NCBI RefSeq assembly: GCF_014466955.1
Contig: NZ_AP023396.1
Span: 558,001 to 622,000, forward strand
Length of the DNA stretch: 64,000 bases
Direction of reading: 5' to 3'
Source of the DNA: Nocardia wallacei
GTDB taxonomy: Bacteria; Actinomycetota; Actinomycetes; Mycobacteriales; Mycobacteriaceae
The notes beneath the pieces were generated by a model, which had not been told where the DNA came from, made no database searches, and was given only the letters and a program-made list of their open reading frames with translations. Made by a program: the position numbers and the translations under genes. This document shows positions 53,151-63,341 of this stretch, in pieces. Position 1 is the stretch's first letter. The number at the start of each line of letters is the position of its first letter.

Positions 53151-54560
53151 CTACGCGCGGAGGCGGTGGCGGAGCGCGGCGGTGCTGACCTCCGGAGTGG
53201 CGTTGTGGGTGAAGCCACCGGCCGCCGCGCGATCGAGGGGCACCGTGGGCGGATGGGTGTCCAGTTGAGCGAGGGCTCGCTGGATGTCGGTCAGCAGCAG
53301 ATCGGCCATGTCGTGGCTGAAACCGTGGCGGATCAGGGCGCGCATGATGGTCTCGTCGCCGCGGTCGGCGGGGAGCGGATAGGCGGCGACCAGCCAGCCG
53401 CGGGTGCGCAGGCGGTCGGAGAGGTCGTAGAGGTTGTACGGCTGGTCGTCGGGCAGTGTCCACGACACCGCGGCGATGCCCCGCAGCGGGTCACCGTCGT
53501 GAATGATCTCGAACGGCCCGAGTTTCTCGATGCCCGCCGCCAGGTGCTGCGCCACCGAATACGCCGCCGATTGCACGCGGGAATAGCCGACCCGCCCGAG
53601 CCGGATGAATTCGTAGTACGAGGTGACGACCTGCCCGCCGGGCCGCGAGAAATTGAGATTGCAGGTGGCCATGTTGCCGCCCAGGTAATCGACGTCGAAG
53701 ATCAATTCCTCCGGCAGATCGTCGGCCGAGCGCCAGATCGCCCACCCGGCCCCCAGCGGAGCCAGGCCGGTCTTGTGCCCGGAGGCATTGACCGACCGCA
53801 CTCGCGGTAACCGGAAGTCCCACACCAGTTCCGGCGCGGCGAAGGGGGCGAGGAAGCCGCCGCTCGCGGCATCGACGTGGATGGGGATGTCCAGTCCGGT
53901 CCGCGCCTGCAGATCATCGAGCGCCTGGCTGATTCCCGCGACGTCCTCGAAAAGTCCGGTGAATGTCTGCCCGAAGGTCGGCACGACCATGATGGTGTTC
54001 TCGTCGCAATGGGTCGCGATATCGTCTGGGTGCAGTGTCAGCCGGTCGCCGCGCAACGGCACCTGGCGGATATCGACGTCGAAATATCGTGCGAACTTCT
54101 CCCACACCACCTGGATCGGCCCGCACACGAAATTCGGAATGCCTGTCCCGCCGCGTTTGCGCCAGCGGAACTTGGCCGCCAGCCCGCCGAGCATGGCGGC
54201 CTCGCTGGACCCGGTGGTGGAGGTACCCCGCGTGGTCGCCGGGTCCGGCGCGTGCCAGAGATCGGCGAGCATCCGCACGCAGCGGCGCTCCAGTTCGGCG
54301 GTCTGCGGATACTCGTCCTTGTCCACGATGTTCTTGTCGATCGATTCGTTCATCAGGCGCCGGGCCCGGTCGTCGACCCAGGTGGTGCAGAAGGTGGCGA
54401 GGTTCATCCGGGCGACGCCGTCGAGCAGCAGCTCGTCGTGGACGATCTGATACGCGGCCTCCGCGAACATCTCGCTATCGGGAAAGGCGTTCTTGGGCGC
54501 CCCGGTCTCGAGCGGGGGTTGCGCGAAAAGGTCGTCGGATGCGGTGGGATCGTCGGGCAT
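53151..54560 (-). CDS. gadB: Glutamate decarboxylase
   Basis: 469 aa group II PLP decarboxylase. Segments: RMNLATFCTTWVDDRARRLM near the N-terminus, GTSTTGSSEAAMLGGLAAKFRW, VDAASGGFLAPF, PLP Lys in VNASGHKTGLAPLG, and DVDYLGGNMATCNLNFSRPGGQVVTSYYEFIRLG. It converts glutamate to GABA and CO2, often for acid tolerance. No GABA antiporter gene is next to it. ATG 54560 has CAGGAGG upstream; the longer frame is rejected. Confidence 0.93.
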   Translation of the reverse strand: MPDDPTASDDLFAQPPLETGAPKNAFPDSEMFAEAAYQIVHDELLLDGVARMNLATFCTTWVDDRARRLMNESIDKNIVDKDEYPQTAELERRCVRMLADLWHAPDPATTRGTSTTGSSEAAMLGGLAAKFRWRKRGGTGIPNFVCGPIQVVWEKFARYFDVDIRQVPLRGDRLTLHPDDIATHCDENTIMVVPTFGQTFTGLFEDVAGISQALDDLQARTGLDIPIHVDAASGGFLAPFAAPELVWDFRLPRVRSVNASGHKTGLAPLGAGWAIWRSADDLPEELIFDVDYLGGNMATCNLNFSRPGGQVVTSYYEFIRLGRVGYSRVQSAAYSVAQHLAAGIEKLGPFEIIHDGDPLRGIAAVSWTLPDDQPYNLYDLSDRLRTRGWLVAAYPLPADRGDETIMRALIRHGFSHDMADLLLTDIQRALAQLDTHPPTVPLDRAAAGGFTHNATPEVSTAALRHRLRA

Positions 54561-54696
54561 ATCGCCTCCTGGCGCTGGTGTAGACCAGTTGCCGTGCGTT
54601 CGCCAGCATGGCACAGCCCCGTGGATGTCCGCTACACAGTGAGTGGGAACGGTGTCGTTTCGACACTTGCCCACCCGAGACGGAGGATGAGCCGAT

Positions 54697-56085
54697 ATGA
54701 CCGACGATGCCCGCACGGCCGCGCTGCGCGACCAGGTGCGGTCGCTGATGCCGCAGGCGAAACACGATCTGGCCGAACTGGTTTCGTACCGCTCGGTGGC
54801 CGATCCGCGCCAGTTTCCGCCGTCGGAGTGCCTGCGGGCCGCGCAGTGGGTGGCCGACGCCTTCGCCGCGGCCGGGCTGACCGACGCCGGGCTGCACGAG
54901 ACGCCCGACGGCAGCCACGCCGTCGTCGCCCGACACCCGGCTCCGGCGGGTGCGCCGACGGTGCTGCTGTACTGCCATTACGACGTGCAACCGCCGCTCG
55001 GCGACGACGCCTGGCAGACCCCGGTCTGGCAGCTCACCGAGCGGGACGGCCGGTGGTACGGGCGCGGCGCCGCGGACTGCAAGGGCAATATCGTCGCCCA
55101 CCTGACCGCGCTGCGGGCGCTGCGGGCAACGCTGGGCGGCAAGGACTTTCCGGTCGGCATCACGCTGGTCGCGGAGGGCTCGGAGGAGCAGGGCACCGGC
55201 GGGCTGGAGGAATTCGTGCCGCGCCATGCGGAGCTGCTGCGCGCCGACGCCCTGGTGATCGCCGACTGCGGCAACTTCGCGGCGGGCGTGCCGACGTTCA
55301 CACAGACCCTGCGCGGCAACGTGAATGTTCTCGTCACCGTCGAAACTCTTTCCGGCCCCGTGCATTCCGGCATGTTCGGCGGTCCCGCGCCGGATGCGCT
55401 GGCCGCGTTGATCCACATGCTGGCCACGCTGCGCGACGAGCGGGGCAACACCACGATCGCCGGGTTGCCCGGCGGCCAGATCTGGGACGGCGTGCAGTAC
55501 CCGGCCGAGCAGTTCCGCGCCGACGCGGGCGTCCTCGACGGCGTCGACCTGCTCGGCGACGGCACGGTCGCCGACATGGTCTGGGCGCGTCCCGCGATCA
55601 CCGTCCTGGGCATCGACGTGCCGCCGGTGGTGGGTTCGTCGGCGGCCGTCCAGCCCCGGTCCCGGGCCCGGCTGAACCTGCGGATCCCGCCCGGCGTCGA
55701 CCCGGGCGCGGCGCTGAAAGCCCTTACCGCGCACCTGGAATCGAATACGCCGTGGCAGGCGCGGGTCACCGTCGAAACCGAGGGCGTCGGCGCGCCGTTC
55801 CGTTCCGGCACGGGTGGTCCGGCCCGCGCCGCGATGGAGGCCGCCTTCCTCGCCTCATACGGCCGCGCGGCCACCACCCAGGGTCAAGGCGGCTCGATCC
55901 CGCTGTGCAACGTCCTCGCCGACACCTATCCGGACGCGGAGATCATGCTGATCGGCGTCGAGGAACCGAAATGCCTCATCCACGCCCCCAACGAGAGCGT
56001 GGATCCCACCGAGATCGAGCACATCGCGCTGACCGAGGCGCTGTTCCTGTCCACCTACGCCGGCGCCGCTCAGAACTCGGTGTGA
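54697..56085 (+). CDS. M20 family metallopeptidase (dipeptidase)
   Basis: 462 aa M20/M28-fold di-zinc peptidase: LLYCHYDVQPPL (His and Asp), GRGAADCKGNIVAHLTAL (bridging Asp), GSEEQGTGGLEEFV (general base Glu and ligand Glu), and a late ligand His in IHAPNES. A lid domain with GPVHSGMFGGP lies between. Probably a broad cytosolic dipeptidase. The C-terminus overlaps the convergent MBL gene by 16 bp. ATG is preceded by GGAGGATGAG. Confidence 0.92.
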   Translation: MTDDARTAALRDQVRSLMPQAKHDLAELVSYRSVADPRQFPPSECLRAAQWVADAFAAAGLTDAGLHETPDGSHAVVARHPAPAGAPTVLLYCHYDVQPPLGDDAWQTPVWQLTERDGRWYGRGAADCKGNIVAHLTALRALRATLGGKDFPVGITLVAEGSEEQGTGGLEEFVPRHAELLRADALVIADCGNFAAGVPTFTQTLRGNVNVLVTVETLSGPVHSGMFGGPAPDALAALIHMLATLRDERGNTTIAGLPGGQIWDGVQYPAEQFRADAGVLDGVDLLGDGTVADMVWARPAITVLGIDVPPVVGSSAAVQPRSRARLNLRIPPGVDPGAALKALTAHLESNTPWQARVTVETEGVGAPFRSGTGGPARAAMEAAFLASYGRAATTQGQGGSIPLCNVLADTYPDAEIMLIGVEEPKCLIHAPNESVDPTEIEHIALTEALFLSTYAGAAQNSV

Positions 56086-56714
56086 TCCTCCGCCTGGATC
56101 ACCGTGAATTCGGTGTCCGCCGGGCGCATTTCGGACAGCCGGCCGAAGTAGATGCCCTGCGCGTCGGGCGTGATGATGCCGTAGTGGATGGGGAAGGCGG
56201 CGCGGGGACCGACCGCCCGCAGGTAGTCGACGGCCTCGCTGATCTTCATCCACGGCGCGACCGCCGGGGTGGCCAGCACGCCGACCCGCACCGGCGGTAC
56301 CCACAGCGAATCGCCGGGGTGCACGAACTGCGCCGGATCGTCGGAGGTGCCCAGCTGGAAGACGGTGTTGTCGATGACGGGCAGCTCGGGGTGGATGACC
56401 GCGTGCCGTCCGCCGCCACCGGTGATCCGGAGATCCCCGAGGGCCAGTTGCCGTCCGGCGGGCACCGCTTCCCAGGGCTCGCCGCGCAACTGCGCGGTCT
56501 GGGGGTCGCTGAGCAGCCGGGCGCCGGGGTTCCGCGCGATCAGCGCCTCGATCCGGTTCGGGTCGATGTGATCGGGATGCTGGTGGGTGATCGCGATCGC
56601 GTCGAGCCCGGTGATGCCCTCGAAACCGTGCGAGAACGTGCCCGGATCGAACAGCACCTTCGCGCCGTTCAGCTCGACCAGCAGGCAGGAGTGACCGAAG
56701 TGGGCTATGCGCAT
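56070..56714 (-). CDS. MBL-fold metallohydrolase (Rv0786c-like)
   Basis: 214 aa metallo-beta-lactamase fold. MRIAHFGHSCLLVE at the N-terminus, metal motif THQHPDHID (HxHxDH), and FPIHYG near the end are typical of UlaG/RomA-like hydrolases. Substrate unknown. ATG 56714 begins the conserved domain. In Mtb the same gene also precedes purS-purQ, so the neighbourhood is conserved. Confidence 0.88.
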   Translation of the reverse strand: MRIAHFGHSCLLVELNGAKVLFDPGTFSHGFEGITGLDAIAITHQHPDHIDPNRIEALIARNPGARLLSDPQTAQLRGEPWEAVPAGRQLALGDLRITGGGGRHAVIHPELPVIDNTVFQLGTSDDPAQFVHPGDSLWVPPVRVGVLATPAVAPWMKISEAVDYLRAVGPRAAFPIHYGIITPDAQGIYFGRLSEMRPADTEFTVIQAEDHTEF

Positions 56715-56767
56715 GTGTTCACCGTAACTCCGCGCGCCCCGGCGAGCCGGACCCGCGCCGCCCCGAT

Positions 56768-56773
56768 TAGGCT
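56768..56773 (+). promoter_or_regulatory. -10 box of the purSQ operon
   Basis: TAGGCT, followed by a 5' leader of about 30 bases with GTGAGGAG before the purS GTG. Confidence 0.45.
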
Positions 56774-56809
56774 GTTCAGGTAATCCCCCAGCAGCGTGAG
56801 GAGCAGCGC

Positions 56810-57046
56810 GTGGCACGTGTCGTGGTCGAGGTGATGCCGAAGGCCGAGATTCTGGATCCGCAGGGTCAGGCCATCGTCGGCGCGCTCGGGCGCCTGGGTT
56901 TTCCCGGTGTCTCGGATGTGCGGCAGGGCAAGCGATTCGAACTCGACGTGGACGACAGCGTGGACGACGCCGAGCTGGCGAAGATCGCCGAGGCGCTGCT
57001 GGCGAACACCGTGATCGAGGACTGGAAGGTGGTTCGGCTGCCATGA
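56810..57046 (+). CDS. purS: Phosphoribosylformylglycinamidine synthase subunit PurS
   Basis: 78 aa small subunit. [42 protein letters not shown] is the full PurS pattern. It bridges PurL and PurQ in the three-subunit FGAM synthase. GTG start with GAGGAG upstream; the stop overlaps purQ by ATGA. Confidence 0.94.
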   Translation: MARVVVEVMPKAEILDPQGQAIVGALGRLGFPGVSDVRQGKRFELDVDDSVDDAELAKIAEALLANTVIEDWKVVRLP

Positions 57047-57720
57047 GTGCGCGGATCGGGGTCATCACGTTCCCGGGCACCCTGGACGATGTGGACGCCG
57101 CGCGGGCCGTGCGGCTGGCGGGCGCCGAGGCGGTGAGCCTCTGGCACGCCGACGCCGATCTCGCGGGTGTCGACGCGGTCATCGTCCCCGGCGGCTTCTC
57201 CTACGGCGACTACCTGCGCGCCGGCGCCATCGCGCGCTTCGCGCCGGTGATGGGCGAGGTCGTCGCGGCGGCCGGACGCGGTATGCCGGTGCTCGGCATC
57301 TGCAACGGCTTCCAGGTGCTGTGCGAGGCCGGTCTGCTGCCCGGCGCGCTGACCCGCAACGAGGGCCTGCACTTCGTCTGCCGCGACGAATGGCTGCGGG
57401 TGGAGCGCACCGACACGGCCTGGACCTCCCGCTACGAGCCGGGCGCGCAGATTCTCGTCCCGGTCAAGAACGCCGAGGGCCGCTACCAGGCCACCCAGCC
57501 GGTGCTCGACGAACTCGAGGGCGAGGGCCGCGTCGTCTTCCGCTACGCCGGTGACAATCCGAACGGTTCGCAGCGCGATATCGCCGGAATCTCCTCGGCC
57601 GACGGCCGCATCGTCGGCCTGATGCCGCATCCCGAGCACGCCACCGAACCGCTGACGGGGCCGAGCGACGACGGGCTGGGCATCTTCCTGTCGGTCATCG
57701 ACTCGCTGGTCTCGGCCTGA
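57043..57720 (+). CDS. purQ: Phosphoribosylformylglycinamidine synthase subunit PurQ
   Basis: 225 aa class I glutamine amidotransferase that supplies ammonia to PurL. Nucleophile Cys in [20 protein letters not shown], and His/Glu in [11 protein letters not shown]. It ends 4 bp before the convergent AmiC-like gene. purL lies 5.6 kb further on, as in Mtb where several genes also separate purQ and purL. Confidence 0.95.
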   Translation: MSARIGVITFPGTLDDVDAARAVRLAGAEAVSLWHADADLAGVDAVIVPGGFSYGDYLRAGAIARFAPVMGEVVAAAGRGMPVLGICNGFQVLCEAGLLPGALTRNEGLHFVCRDEWLRVERTDTAWTSRYEPGAQILVPVKNAEGRYQATQPVLDELEGEGRVVFRYAGDNPNGSQRDIAGISSADGRIVGLMPHPEHATEPLTGPSDDGLGIFLSVIDSLVSA

Positions 57721-57724
57721 CCGC

Positions 57725-58795
57725 TCAGACCCGCAGCAGCATCTCGAATTCGGCGCCGTTGGCCCGGAAGATCCGGACCGGTTGCTGCAGCTGGTCGCCG
57801 CGCAGCGTGAATTCCCCGGCGTTGTGCTCGAACACCATGCCGGTGTCGATCCGGGTGTGAATGCGTTCGACATCGCTGGAGCCCACCGCGGCGAGCATCG
57901 CGCGCAATGTGTGCAGGGACTGGTAGATGCAGGTGGCGAAGCGGCTGAACGAGGGCGCGAAGCTGCCGTGCAGCCGCCGATAGCGGGCGATCCGCTCCCG
58001 ATCGGGTCGCAGGCGCGGGTCGGGGATCACGCTGGAGGGCACGTAGAAGTTGTCGTTGGCCGCCGGACCGCCCGCGGCCAGCAGGTTCTCGTCGGCGGTC
58101 GGGCCGGTGCGGAGTTGCCGGCCCGCGCGGCCGCTGTCGGTGAAGGCGCGATTGAAGCGCGCCGCGTCGCCGCCGACCAGTAGCACGATCACCCCGTCGG
58201 CGTGATCCAGCCGCGGATCTGTCAGCGCCGCGTCGTAATTCGCGCACCCCTGCGGGAAGACGAAATCGGCCACGATCGTGTGCGGCCGGTCGAGCATGCG
58301 GTGCAGGGCCGGGATCATCCGCCGGGACCAGATGTAGTCGCTGGCCACCACCGCCCAGCGATGCGCCCCGAACTCCCGGTACAGCCAGTTCAGCGCGTCC
58401 ACGGTCTGCGCGCCCGGATTCTCGCCGATCATGAAAACCCCGCGCCGGGAACCGAACTGGCCGTCGTCGCCGATCCCGAACAGCGCGGGTACCCGGCCGT
58501 CGACGGCGTGCACGACACCGGCGCGGACGTCGGGCATGGGGATTCCGGTGACCGCCCCGATCATGCCGGTGGCGAGGAACGCCGAGACCTCGCGCGCGAT
58601 CTCGCCCGGGGAGTTGCCGCCGTCGACGGTCGTGATGCGCACCTCGCGGCCGAGAACCCCACCGGCGCTGTTGATCTCGGTCTCGGCGAGTCCGGCGGCG
58701 GCCTCGCAGGACGGGCCTATGATGCCGCCCGATCCGCGTAGCGGTACGACATTGAGGATCTCGAAGGTGTCGGGGTCGACCACCGGCGTTCCCAT
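57725..58795 (-). CDS. Cytosolic AmiC/type-1 periplasmic-binding-fold protein, copy 2
   Basis: 356 aa. Starts ILNVVPLRGSGGIIGPSCEAAAGLAETEINSAGGVLGREVRI, then VDGGNSPGEIAREVSAFL, WAVVASDYIWSRRMIPALHRML, and a C-terminal RANGAEFEMLLRV. This is the Peripla_BP_6 fold like AmiC/UrtA, but with no signal peptide, so it is probably a cytosolic ligand sensor (AmiC is the amide-sensing repressor partner of AmiR). About 45-50 percent similar to its neighbour at 58833 by eye. It follows that gene by 37 bp. Confidence 0.85.
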   Translation of the reverse strand: MGTPVVDPDTFEILNVVPLRGSGGIIGPSCEAAAGLAETEINSAGGVLGREVRITTVDGGNSPGEIAREVSAFLATGMIGAVTGIPMPDVRAGVVHAVDGRVPALFGIGDDGQFGSRRGVFMIGENPGAQTVDALNWLYREFGAHRWAVVASDYIWSRRMIPALHRMLDRPHTIVADFVFPQGCANYDAALTDPRLDHADGVIVLLVGGDAARFNRAFTDSGRAGRQLRTGPTADENLLAAGGPAANDNFYVPSSVIPDPRLRPDRERIARYRRLHGSFAPSFSRFATCIYQSLHTLRAMLAAVGSSDVERIHTRIDTGMVFEHNAGEFTLRGDQLQQPVRIFRANGAEFEMLLRV

Positions 58796-58832
58796 AACGA
58801 GAGTTTACGCATCCGTTGCCGAGCGTTGGTTG

Positions 58833-59891
58833 TCAGCTGATCCGGCCCAGTATCCGGAAATCGACGCCGTCGGCCCGGGCGATCTGCGCCGACTGCACCG
58901 CTTGGTTGCCCCGGAATCGGCACTCCCCGGAGGGGGTTTCGAGCACCGCGCCCGCGGTCAGCGCCGCGTGGATGCGCGGCACATCGAAGCTGCCCACGGT
59001 CTCGGCGACCGCGCGCAACGTGTGCATCGCCTCGTAGCCGGTATTGCCGAAGTAGGTGAGCTGCGGCGCGAACGGGCCGTGCAGCCGCCGATAGCGGTGC
59101 ACCCGTTCGGAATCGGGAAAGAACGACGAGGAGACGAAGAGGTTCTCGTTGGCCTCGGCGCCGGCCGCGAGCAGCACGGTCTCGTCGACGGCCGGGCTGA
59201 CCCGGACCTGCCGCGCGGCGCGGCCGGTGTGGGCGAACTGGCGATTGAACCGCGCCGCGTCGGAACCGACCAGCAGCATGATGACCCCGTCGGCCCGGTC
59301 CAGGCGCGGGTCGGCGAGGAACGGCGCGAAGTCCGTGGTGCCCAGCGGCACGAAGCGCTCCAGCACGAGCGACGCCGGATCGGCCAGAGCGGTGCGCACC
59401 GCCGCCGCGGTCGCGCGGGGCCAGATGTAGTCGTTGCCGACGAGGGCCCAGCGGCGCACGTCGTACTCGCGGCGCAACCACGCCATGGCGGCCAGGATGT
59501 GGCCCTGCGGGTCCTCGCCGATCATGAGCACCCCGGGCATCTCGTCCGGCAGGCCCTCGTGGATGGTCGCGAAGAGGTACGGCACCCGGCCGTCGGCGGC
59601 CCGGGCCACGGCCCGGCGGACGGCCGAGATGTGCCAGCCCGTGATCGCGTGCACCATCCCGGTCGCCAGCAGCGCCGAGACCTCGCGCGCCACCTCGTGC
59701 GGGGCGCGCCCGCCGTCGATGGTGGTGACCCGTACTTCCCGTCCGAGAATTCCTGTGCCGCCGTTGATTTCATCGACCGCCAGGGAGATTGCGGCATCGA
59801 CGGAGGGGCCGATAATTCCACCGGATCCCTGTAGTGGGACGATGTCGAGAACCTCGATAACATCGTCCGGGGTCTCGCGCGAGGCGAACAT
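58833..59891 (-). CDS. Cytosolic AmiC/type-1 periplasmic-binding-fold protein, copy 1
   Basis: 352 aa paralogue of the previous protein: VLDIVPLQGSGGIIGPSVDAAISLAVDEINGGTGILGREVRVTTIDGGRAPHEVAREVSALLATGM, WALVGNDYIWPRATAAAVRTAL, and an ending RADGVDFRILGRIS. No signal peptide and no adjacent permease or ATPase, so it is unlikely to belong to an ABC importer. It is transcribed divergently from the MarR gene 46 bp away, which is the likely regulator. Confidence 0.85.
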   Translation of the reverse strand: MFASRETPDDVIEVLDIVPLQGSGGIIGPSVDAAISLAVDEINGGTGILGREVRVTTIDGGRAPHEVAREVSALLATGMVHAITGWHISAVRRAVARAADGRVPYLFATIHEGLPDEMPGVLMIGEDPQGHILAAMAWLRREYDVRRWALVGNDYIWPRATAAAVRTALADPASLVLERFVPLGTTDFAPFLADPRLDRADGVIMLLVGSDAARFNRQFAHTGRAARQVRVSPAVDETVLLAAGAEANENLFVSSSFFPDSERVHRYRRLHGPFAPQLTYFGNTGYEAMHTLRAVAETVGSFDVPRIHAALTAGAVLETPSGECRFRGNQAVQSAQIARADGVDFRILGRIS

Positions 59892-59937
59892 TCGGTACCC
59901 TTCTTCTCGTCAGAGCGAAAATGATGGGCGGGAAAAT

Positions 59938-60375
59938 ATGTCGACCATTGTAGGCGGATTTGCGACGCTGCATGGAGCGCTGCGGGCCGCCGAACGCAGT
60001 TGGTTACGTCACCTCGATGCGGCATTGTGTGCCAGGCAACTTTCGGCCGATCAATGGGCGATGCTGTCGAAATTGTCCGATCAGGTGGGCGTCACGATGA
60101 GCGAGCTGGCCGCCCGCGCGCAGCTGCCGCCCTCCTCGGCCACCCGCCATGCCGATGCGCTCGCCGAACGCGGTCTGATCTTCCGTATCGCCGCCGAGGA
60201 CGACCGCCGCCGCATCCTCATCGGCCTCACCAAGCGCGGCACGGAACTGGTCGAGTCCGTGCGCTGCGAGGAGAGCCGGGCCGAGGAGGAATTGCGCAAG
60301 CGGATCGGCGCCCGCAGCCATGCCGAACTGCTGCGGTTGCTGGAAATGGTGACCGACGTGCCGGTGGCCGACTGA
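59938..60375 (+). CDS. MarR family transcriptional regulator
   Basis: 145 aa winged helix-turn-helix regulator: [66 protein letters not shown] is the full MarR DNA-binding core. It is divergent from the twin AmiC-like genes and so probably controls them, with ligand-linked release typical of the family. The ORF extends upstream through the other gene's shadow; ATG 59938 starts the conserved part. Confidence 0.88.
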   Translation: MSTIVGGFATLHGALRAAERSWLRHLDAALCARQLSADQWAMLSKLSDQVGVTMSELAARAQLPPSSATRHADALAERGLIFRIAAEDDRRRILIGLTKRGTELVESVRCEESRAEEELRKRIGARSHAELLRLLEMVTDVPVAD

Positions 60376-60511
60376 GTCGTCGTCCGCTTTCGCTTTCCGG
60401 CCACCGGGAGTTTCCGGATGCGGACGGTGTTTCCCGCTGCCCCGGTCAATCATCCTATGTTTTCGAGCACTCGAAAGATCAGGTCATTCGGGGGTCGAAT
60501 GCTATTTGCCG

Positions 60512-60530
60512 CGCGAAATTTTATTTCGCG
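60512..60530. promoter_or_regulatory. Palindrome with T3 loop in an AT-rich patch
   Basis: CGCGAAAT-TTT-ATTTCGCG, a perfect 8-bp stem in the 254-bp gap between marR and the M18 aminopeptidase gene. It could be an operator or a terminator of marR. The surrounding 60440-60560 is clearly less GC-rich than the genes around it. Confidence 0.5.
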
Positions 60531-60616
60531 GGCCGAGTTCCGTTCGCAGTTCCGGTGGACAATGGTGACACAAGTCCCCGGGGGTACGGGACGACCGGCC
60601 CTGGCGCGGCGGGCTC

Positions 60617-60622
60617 TAGGAT
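60617..60622 (+). promoter_or_regulatory. -10 box for leaderless aminopeptidase transcript
   Basis: TAGGAT, exactly 7 bases, then ATG 60630. Confidence 0.6.
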
Positions 60623-60629
60623 CGCCGGT

Positions 60630-61925
60630 ATGACGGTCTCGACCACCGCGACGGCGTCCGGGCTGTGTGCCTTCGTCGACGCCTCGCCCTCCCCGTTCCA
60701 CGTCGTCCGCACCGTCGCAACGGAATTGACCGCGCACGGCTTCACCGAACTGCCCGAGCCGCGGCCGTGGAGCGGCGGCGCGGACGGGCGGTACTTCGTG
60801 GTGCGCGGCGGTTCGCTGGTGGCGTGGGCCGGGTCCGCGGCCGACGCGGCCGCGCATCCGTTCCGGGTGGTCGGCGCGCACACCGACAGCCCGAACCTGC
60901 GGGTCAAGCAGCACCCCGATCTGGCGGGATCGGGGTGGCAGCTGGTCGGGCTGGAACCCTACGGCGGCGCGTGGCTGAATTCCTGGCTCGACCGCGAGCT
61001 GGGGATCTCCGGGCGGCTCACGGTGCGCGACGGCGACGCGGTGACCGAGCGGCTGGTCCGCATCGACGAACCGCTGCTTCGGGTGCCGCAGCTGGCCATC
61101 CATCTGTCCGAGGATCGCCGTGGCGTCAGCCTGGACCCGCAGCGGCACGTCAACGCCGTCTGGGGGGTCGGGGAGGAGCCGCGCTCGTTCCTGGCCTACG
61201 TGTCCGAGCAGGCCGGGATCGATCCGGGCGCGGTGCTGGGCTGGGAGCTGATGACCCACGATCTGGCACCGAGCCGTCTGGTCGGCCGGGACCTCGACCT
61301 GCTCAGCGCGCCCCGGCTGGACAACCAGGGCACCTGCTATGCGGGTCTGCGGGCCTTCCTGGCCGCCGCCGACGAGCCGGGCGCCGCGACGCCGGTGCTG
61401 GCGATGTTCGATCACGAGGAGGTCGGCAGCCAGTCCGACCGCGGCGCGCAATCGGACCTGCTGCCCGCGGTGCTGGAACGGATCGTGCTGGCCCGCGGCG
61501 GTGGCCGGTCGGAGTATCTCGCGGCGCTGGCCGGTTCGGTCTGCGCCTCGGGGGACATGGCGCACGCGACGCACCCCAACTATCCGGATCGGCACGAGCC
61601 CGCGCATCGCATCGAGGTCAACGGCGGGCCGGTGTTGAAGGTGAACCAGAATCTGCGCTACGCCACTGACGCGGTCGGCACCGGCGCGTTCGCGCTGGCC
61701 TGCGCGCAGGCCGGGGTGCCGTTGCAGCGCTACGTGCATCGCGCCGATCTGCCGTGCGGCTCGACGATCGGACCGATGACCGCGGCCCGCACCGGCATGC
61801 CCACCGTCGATGTCGGAGCGCCGCAGCTGGCGATGCATTCGGCGCGGGAACTGATGGGCGCGGCGGACGTGCGGTCCTACTCGGCGGCGCTGGCGGCGTT
61901 CCTGACCCCGGCGGGCGGGCGGTAG
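60630..61925 (+). CDS. pepC: M18 family aminopeptidase (PepC/ApeB-like)
   Basis: 431 aa. Segments: [26 protein letters not shown] (His and Asp metal ligands), [10 protein letters not shown] (bridging Asp), [20 protein letters not shown] (Glu pair), and [16 protein letters not shown] with the last His ligands. Cleaves N-terminal residues, usually Asp/Glu in this family. It matches Mtb Rv0800 in place between purQ and purL. The final 49 bp overlap the convergent mannosyltransferase gene. Confidence 0.93.
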   Translation: MTVSTTATASGLCAFVDASPSPFHVVRTVATELTAHGFTELPEPRPWSGGADGRYFVVRGGSLVAWAGSAADAAAHPFRVVGAHTDSPNLRVKQHPDLAGSGWQLVGLEPYGGAWLNSWLDRELGISGRLTVRDGDAVTERLVRIDEPLLRVPQLAIHLSEDRRGVSLDPQRHVNAVWGVGEEPRSFLAYVSEQAGIDPGAVLGWELMTHDLAPSRLVGRDLDLLSAPRLDNQGTCYAGLRAFLAAADEPGAATPVLAMFDHEEVGSQSDRGAQSDLLPAVLERIVLARGGGRSEYLAALAGSVCASGDMAHATHPNYPDRHEPAHRIEVNGGPVLKVNQNLRYATDAVGTGAFALACAQAGVPLQRYVHRADLPCGSTIGPMTAARTGMPTVDVGAPQLAMHSARELMGAADVRSYSAALAAFLTPAGGR

Positions 61926-63235
61926 GCCAGCGCGCCGATCGCCAGGATCGCGAAGGTCACCAGCACGTAGCTGCTGCCGATCAGCTGCTCCCACAGCGAC
62001 CAGCGGGCCTCCTGATCGTTCTGGTGCGGCAGCAGCCAGTGCGGTCCGACGAAGAACATGACCGTGATCGCGGCGAGGATGCCGGTGTACACCCGGCCGC
62101 GCCGGGGATGGTGCGGCGGAAGGCCGTTCGTGCCGCGCGTGGTCTGCGCGGCGACCGCGGTCAGCAGCGCGGGCGCGACCCAGACCCAGTGGTGCGACCA
62201 CGAGATGGGTGAGATCAGCAGCACGGCCGCGGCGTTCACCAGCAGCGCGGCGATCTCGGCTCCGGCGTCGAGCAGCCGCTTCATCCACAGCGCGGCGAGC
62301 CCGACGGCGATGAGCGACAGGATGATCCAGATCAGGGTCGCGGTGCCGTCGGAGACCCCGAGCCGGAACGCGAAGCCCTTCAGCGACTGGTTACCGGCAT
62401 AGGACGCCGGGCCGATGCGGTCGGTATCCCACAGCGTGGTGAACCAGTACTCCGCCGAATCCCGCGGGAACAGCAGGAAACCCAGGCCGACCGCCCCGAT
62501 CGCGGACAGCACCAGCGTGATCGAGGTGCGCCAATCACGGCGGATCAGGAAATAGAGCAGATAGGCGCCGGGAATCAGCTTGACCGACACCGCGATTCCG
62601 ATCAGCATGCCGCGCGGCCAGAACGGCTTGCGCACGAGCGCGTCCAGTGCGATCGCGGCCATCAGGATCAGATTGATCTGCCCGAAGTTGAAGGTCTGGC
62701 GTACCGGTTCGGTGAGACCGAGGACGGCCACGGCGCCGATCACCAGGGCCAGCCGGGTCGGGCGCTCCAGGTTCGGGCGTAATCGGATGAGCACCAGCCA
62801 CAACGTGATTCCCAGGCTCGCCAGCGAAATCACCAGCACCAGAGCCTCGGCCGCGCCCAGCGGCAGTACGGCCAGCGGCGTGAACACCAGCGCGGCCAGC
62901 GGGGGATAGGTGAACGGCAGGCCGATCCCGCCCGACTTCGGCATCGGACCGTAGAGGTCGCCGCCGTCGAGCCAGACGCGGGCGCCGTTGCGGTACACCT
63001 GCAGGTCGATGTAGCCATGCCATAGCTTGAAGACGAAGGAGAGGATCGCCGACAACGCGAACAGGGCGATTGCGATCAGCAGCAGACGTAGCTGACGAGT
63101 TGTCAGACCTGCTGTGAGGGCCCCCTCGGCGGCAGTCACCGGCGCTTCGTCCGGATCCGCGACCCTGGATCGATCTGTCACTTGATCAGCGTATCCCGGC
63201 ACCGGTCGGCTGCCTGGTCGGGTGGGGTTTGCCAC
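61877..63235 (-). CDS. GT87-type (DUF2029) alpha-mannosyltransferase, integral membrane
   Basis: 452 aa with about 10-12 membrane helices. The first extracytoplasmic loop has DLQVYRNGA (catalytic Asp) and GDLYGPMP, with [10 protein letters not shown] next. It resembles polyprenyl-phosphate-mannose-dependent alpha-1,2-mannosyltransferases of lipomannan or PIM synthesis (PimE/Rv2181 group). The GTG 63235 start is the longest; a GTG at 63181 is possible and fits the upstream promoter better. Confidence 0.82.
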   Translation of the reverse strand: MANPTRPGSRPVPGYADQVTDRSRVADPDEAPVTAAEGALTAGLTTRQLRLLLIAIALFALSAILSFVFKLWHGYIDLQVYRNGARVWLDGGDLYGPMPKSGGIGLPFTYPPLAALVFTPLAVLPLGAAEALVLVISLASLGITLWLVLIRLRPNLERPTRLALVIGAVAVLGLTEPVRQTFNFGQINLILMAAIALDALVRKPFWPRGMLIGIAVSVKLIPGAYLLYFLIRRDWRTSITLVLSAIGAVGLGFLLFPRDSAEYWFTTLWDTDRIGPASYAGNQSLKGFAFRLGVSDGTATLIWIILSLIAVGLAALWMKRLLDAGAEIAALLVNAAAVLLISPISWSHHWVWVAPALLTAVAAQTTRGTNGLPPHHPRRGRVYTGILAAITVMFFVGPHWLLPHQNDQEARWSLWEQLIGSSYVLVTFAILAIGALAYRPPAGVRNAASAAE

Positions 63236-63239
63236 ACAC

Positions 63240-63245
63240 TAGACT
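63240..63245 (+). promoter_or_regulatory. -10 box of purL
   Basis: TAGACT, with a leader of about 90 bases before the purL GTG, which carries AAAGGAC. Confidence 0.35.
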
Positions 63246-63341
63246 GAGCTGGTCTCCCCGCCCGCTCGAGCCTCACGTCGCACCCGGCGCCGCTGCCGGT
63301 TGCCCGTCGTATGCCCGGCCGAAAGGACCTTGGTACCCACC

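Noticed and set aside
60450..62288. 612-codon minus-strand open frame
   Set aside because: Antisense to the M18 aminopeptidase; no motif.
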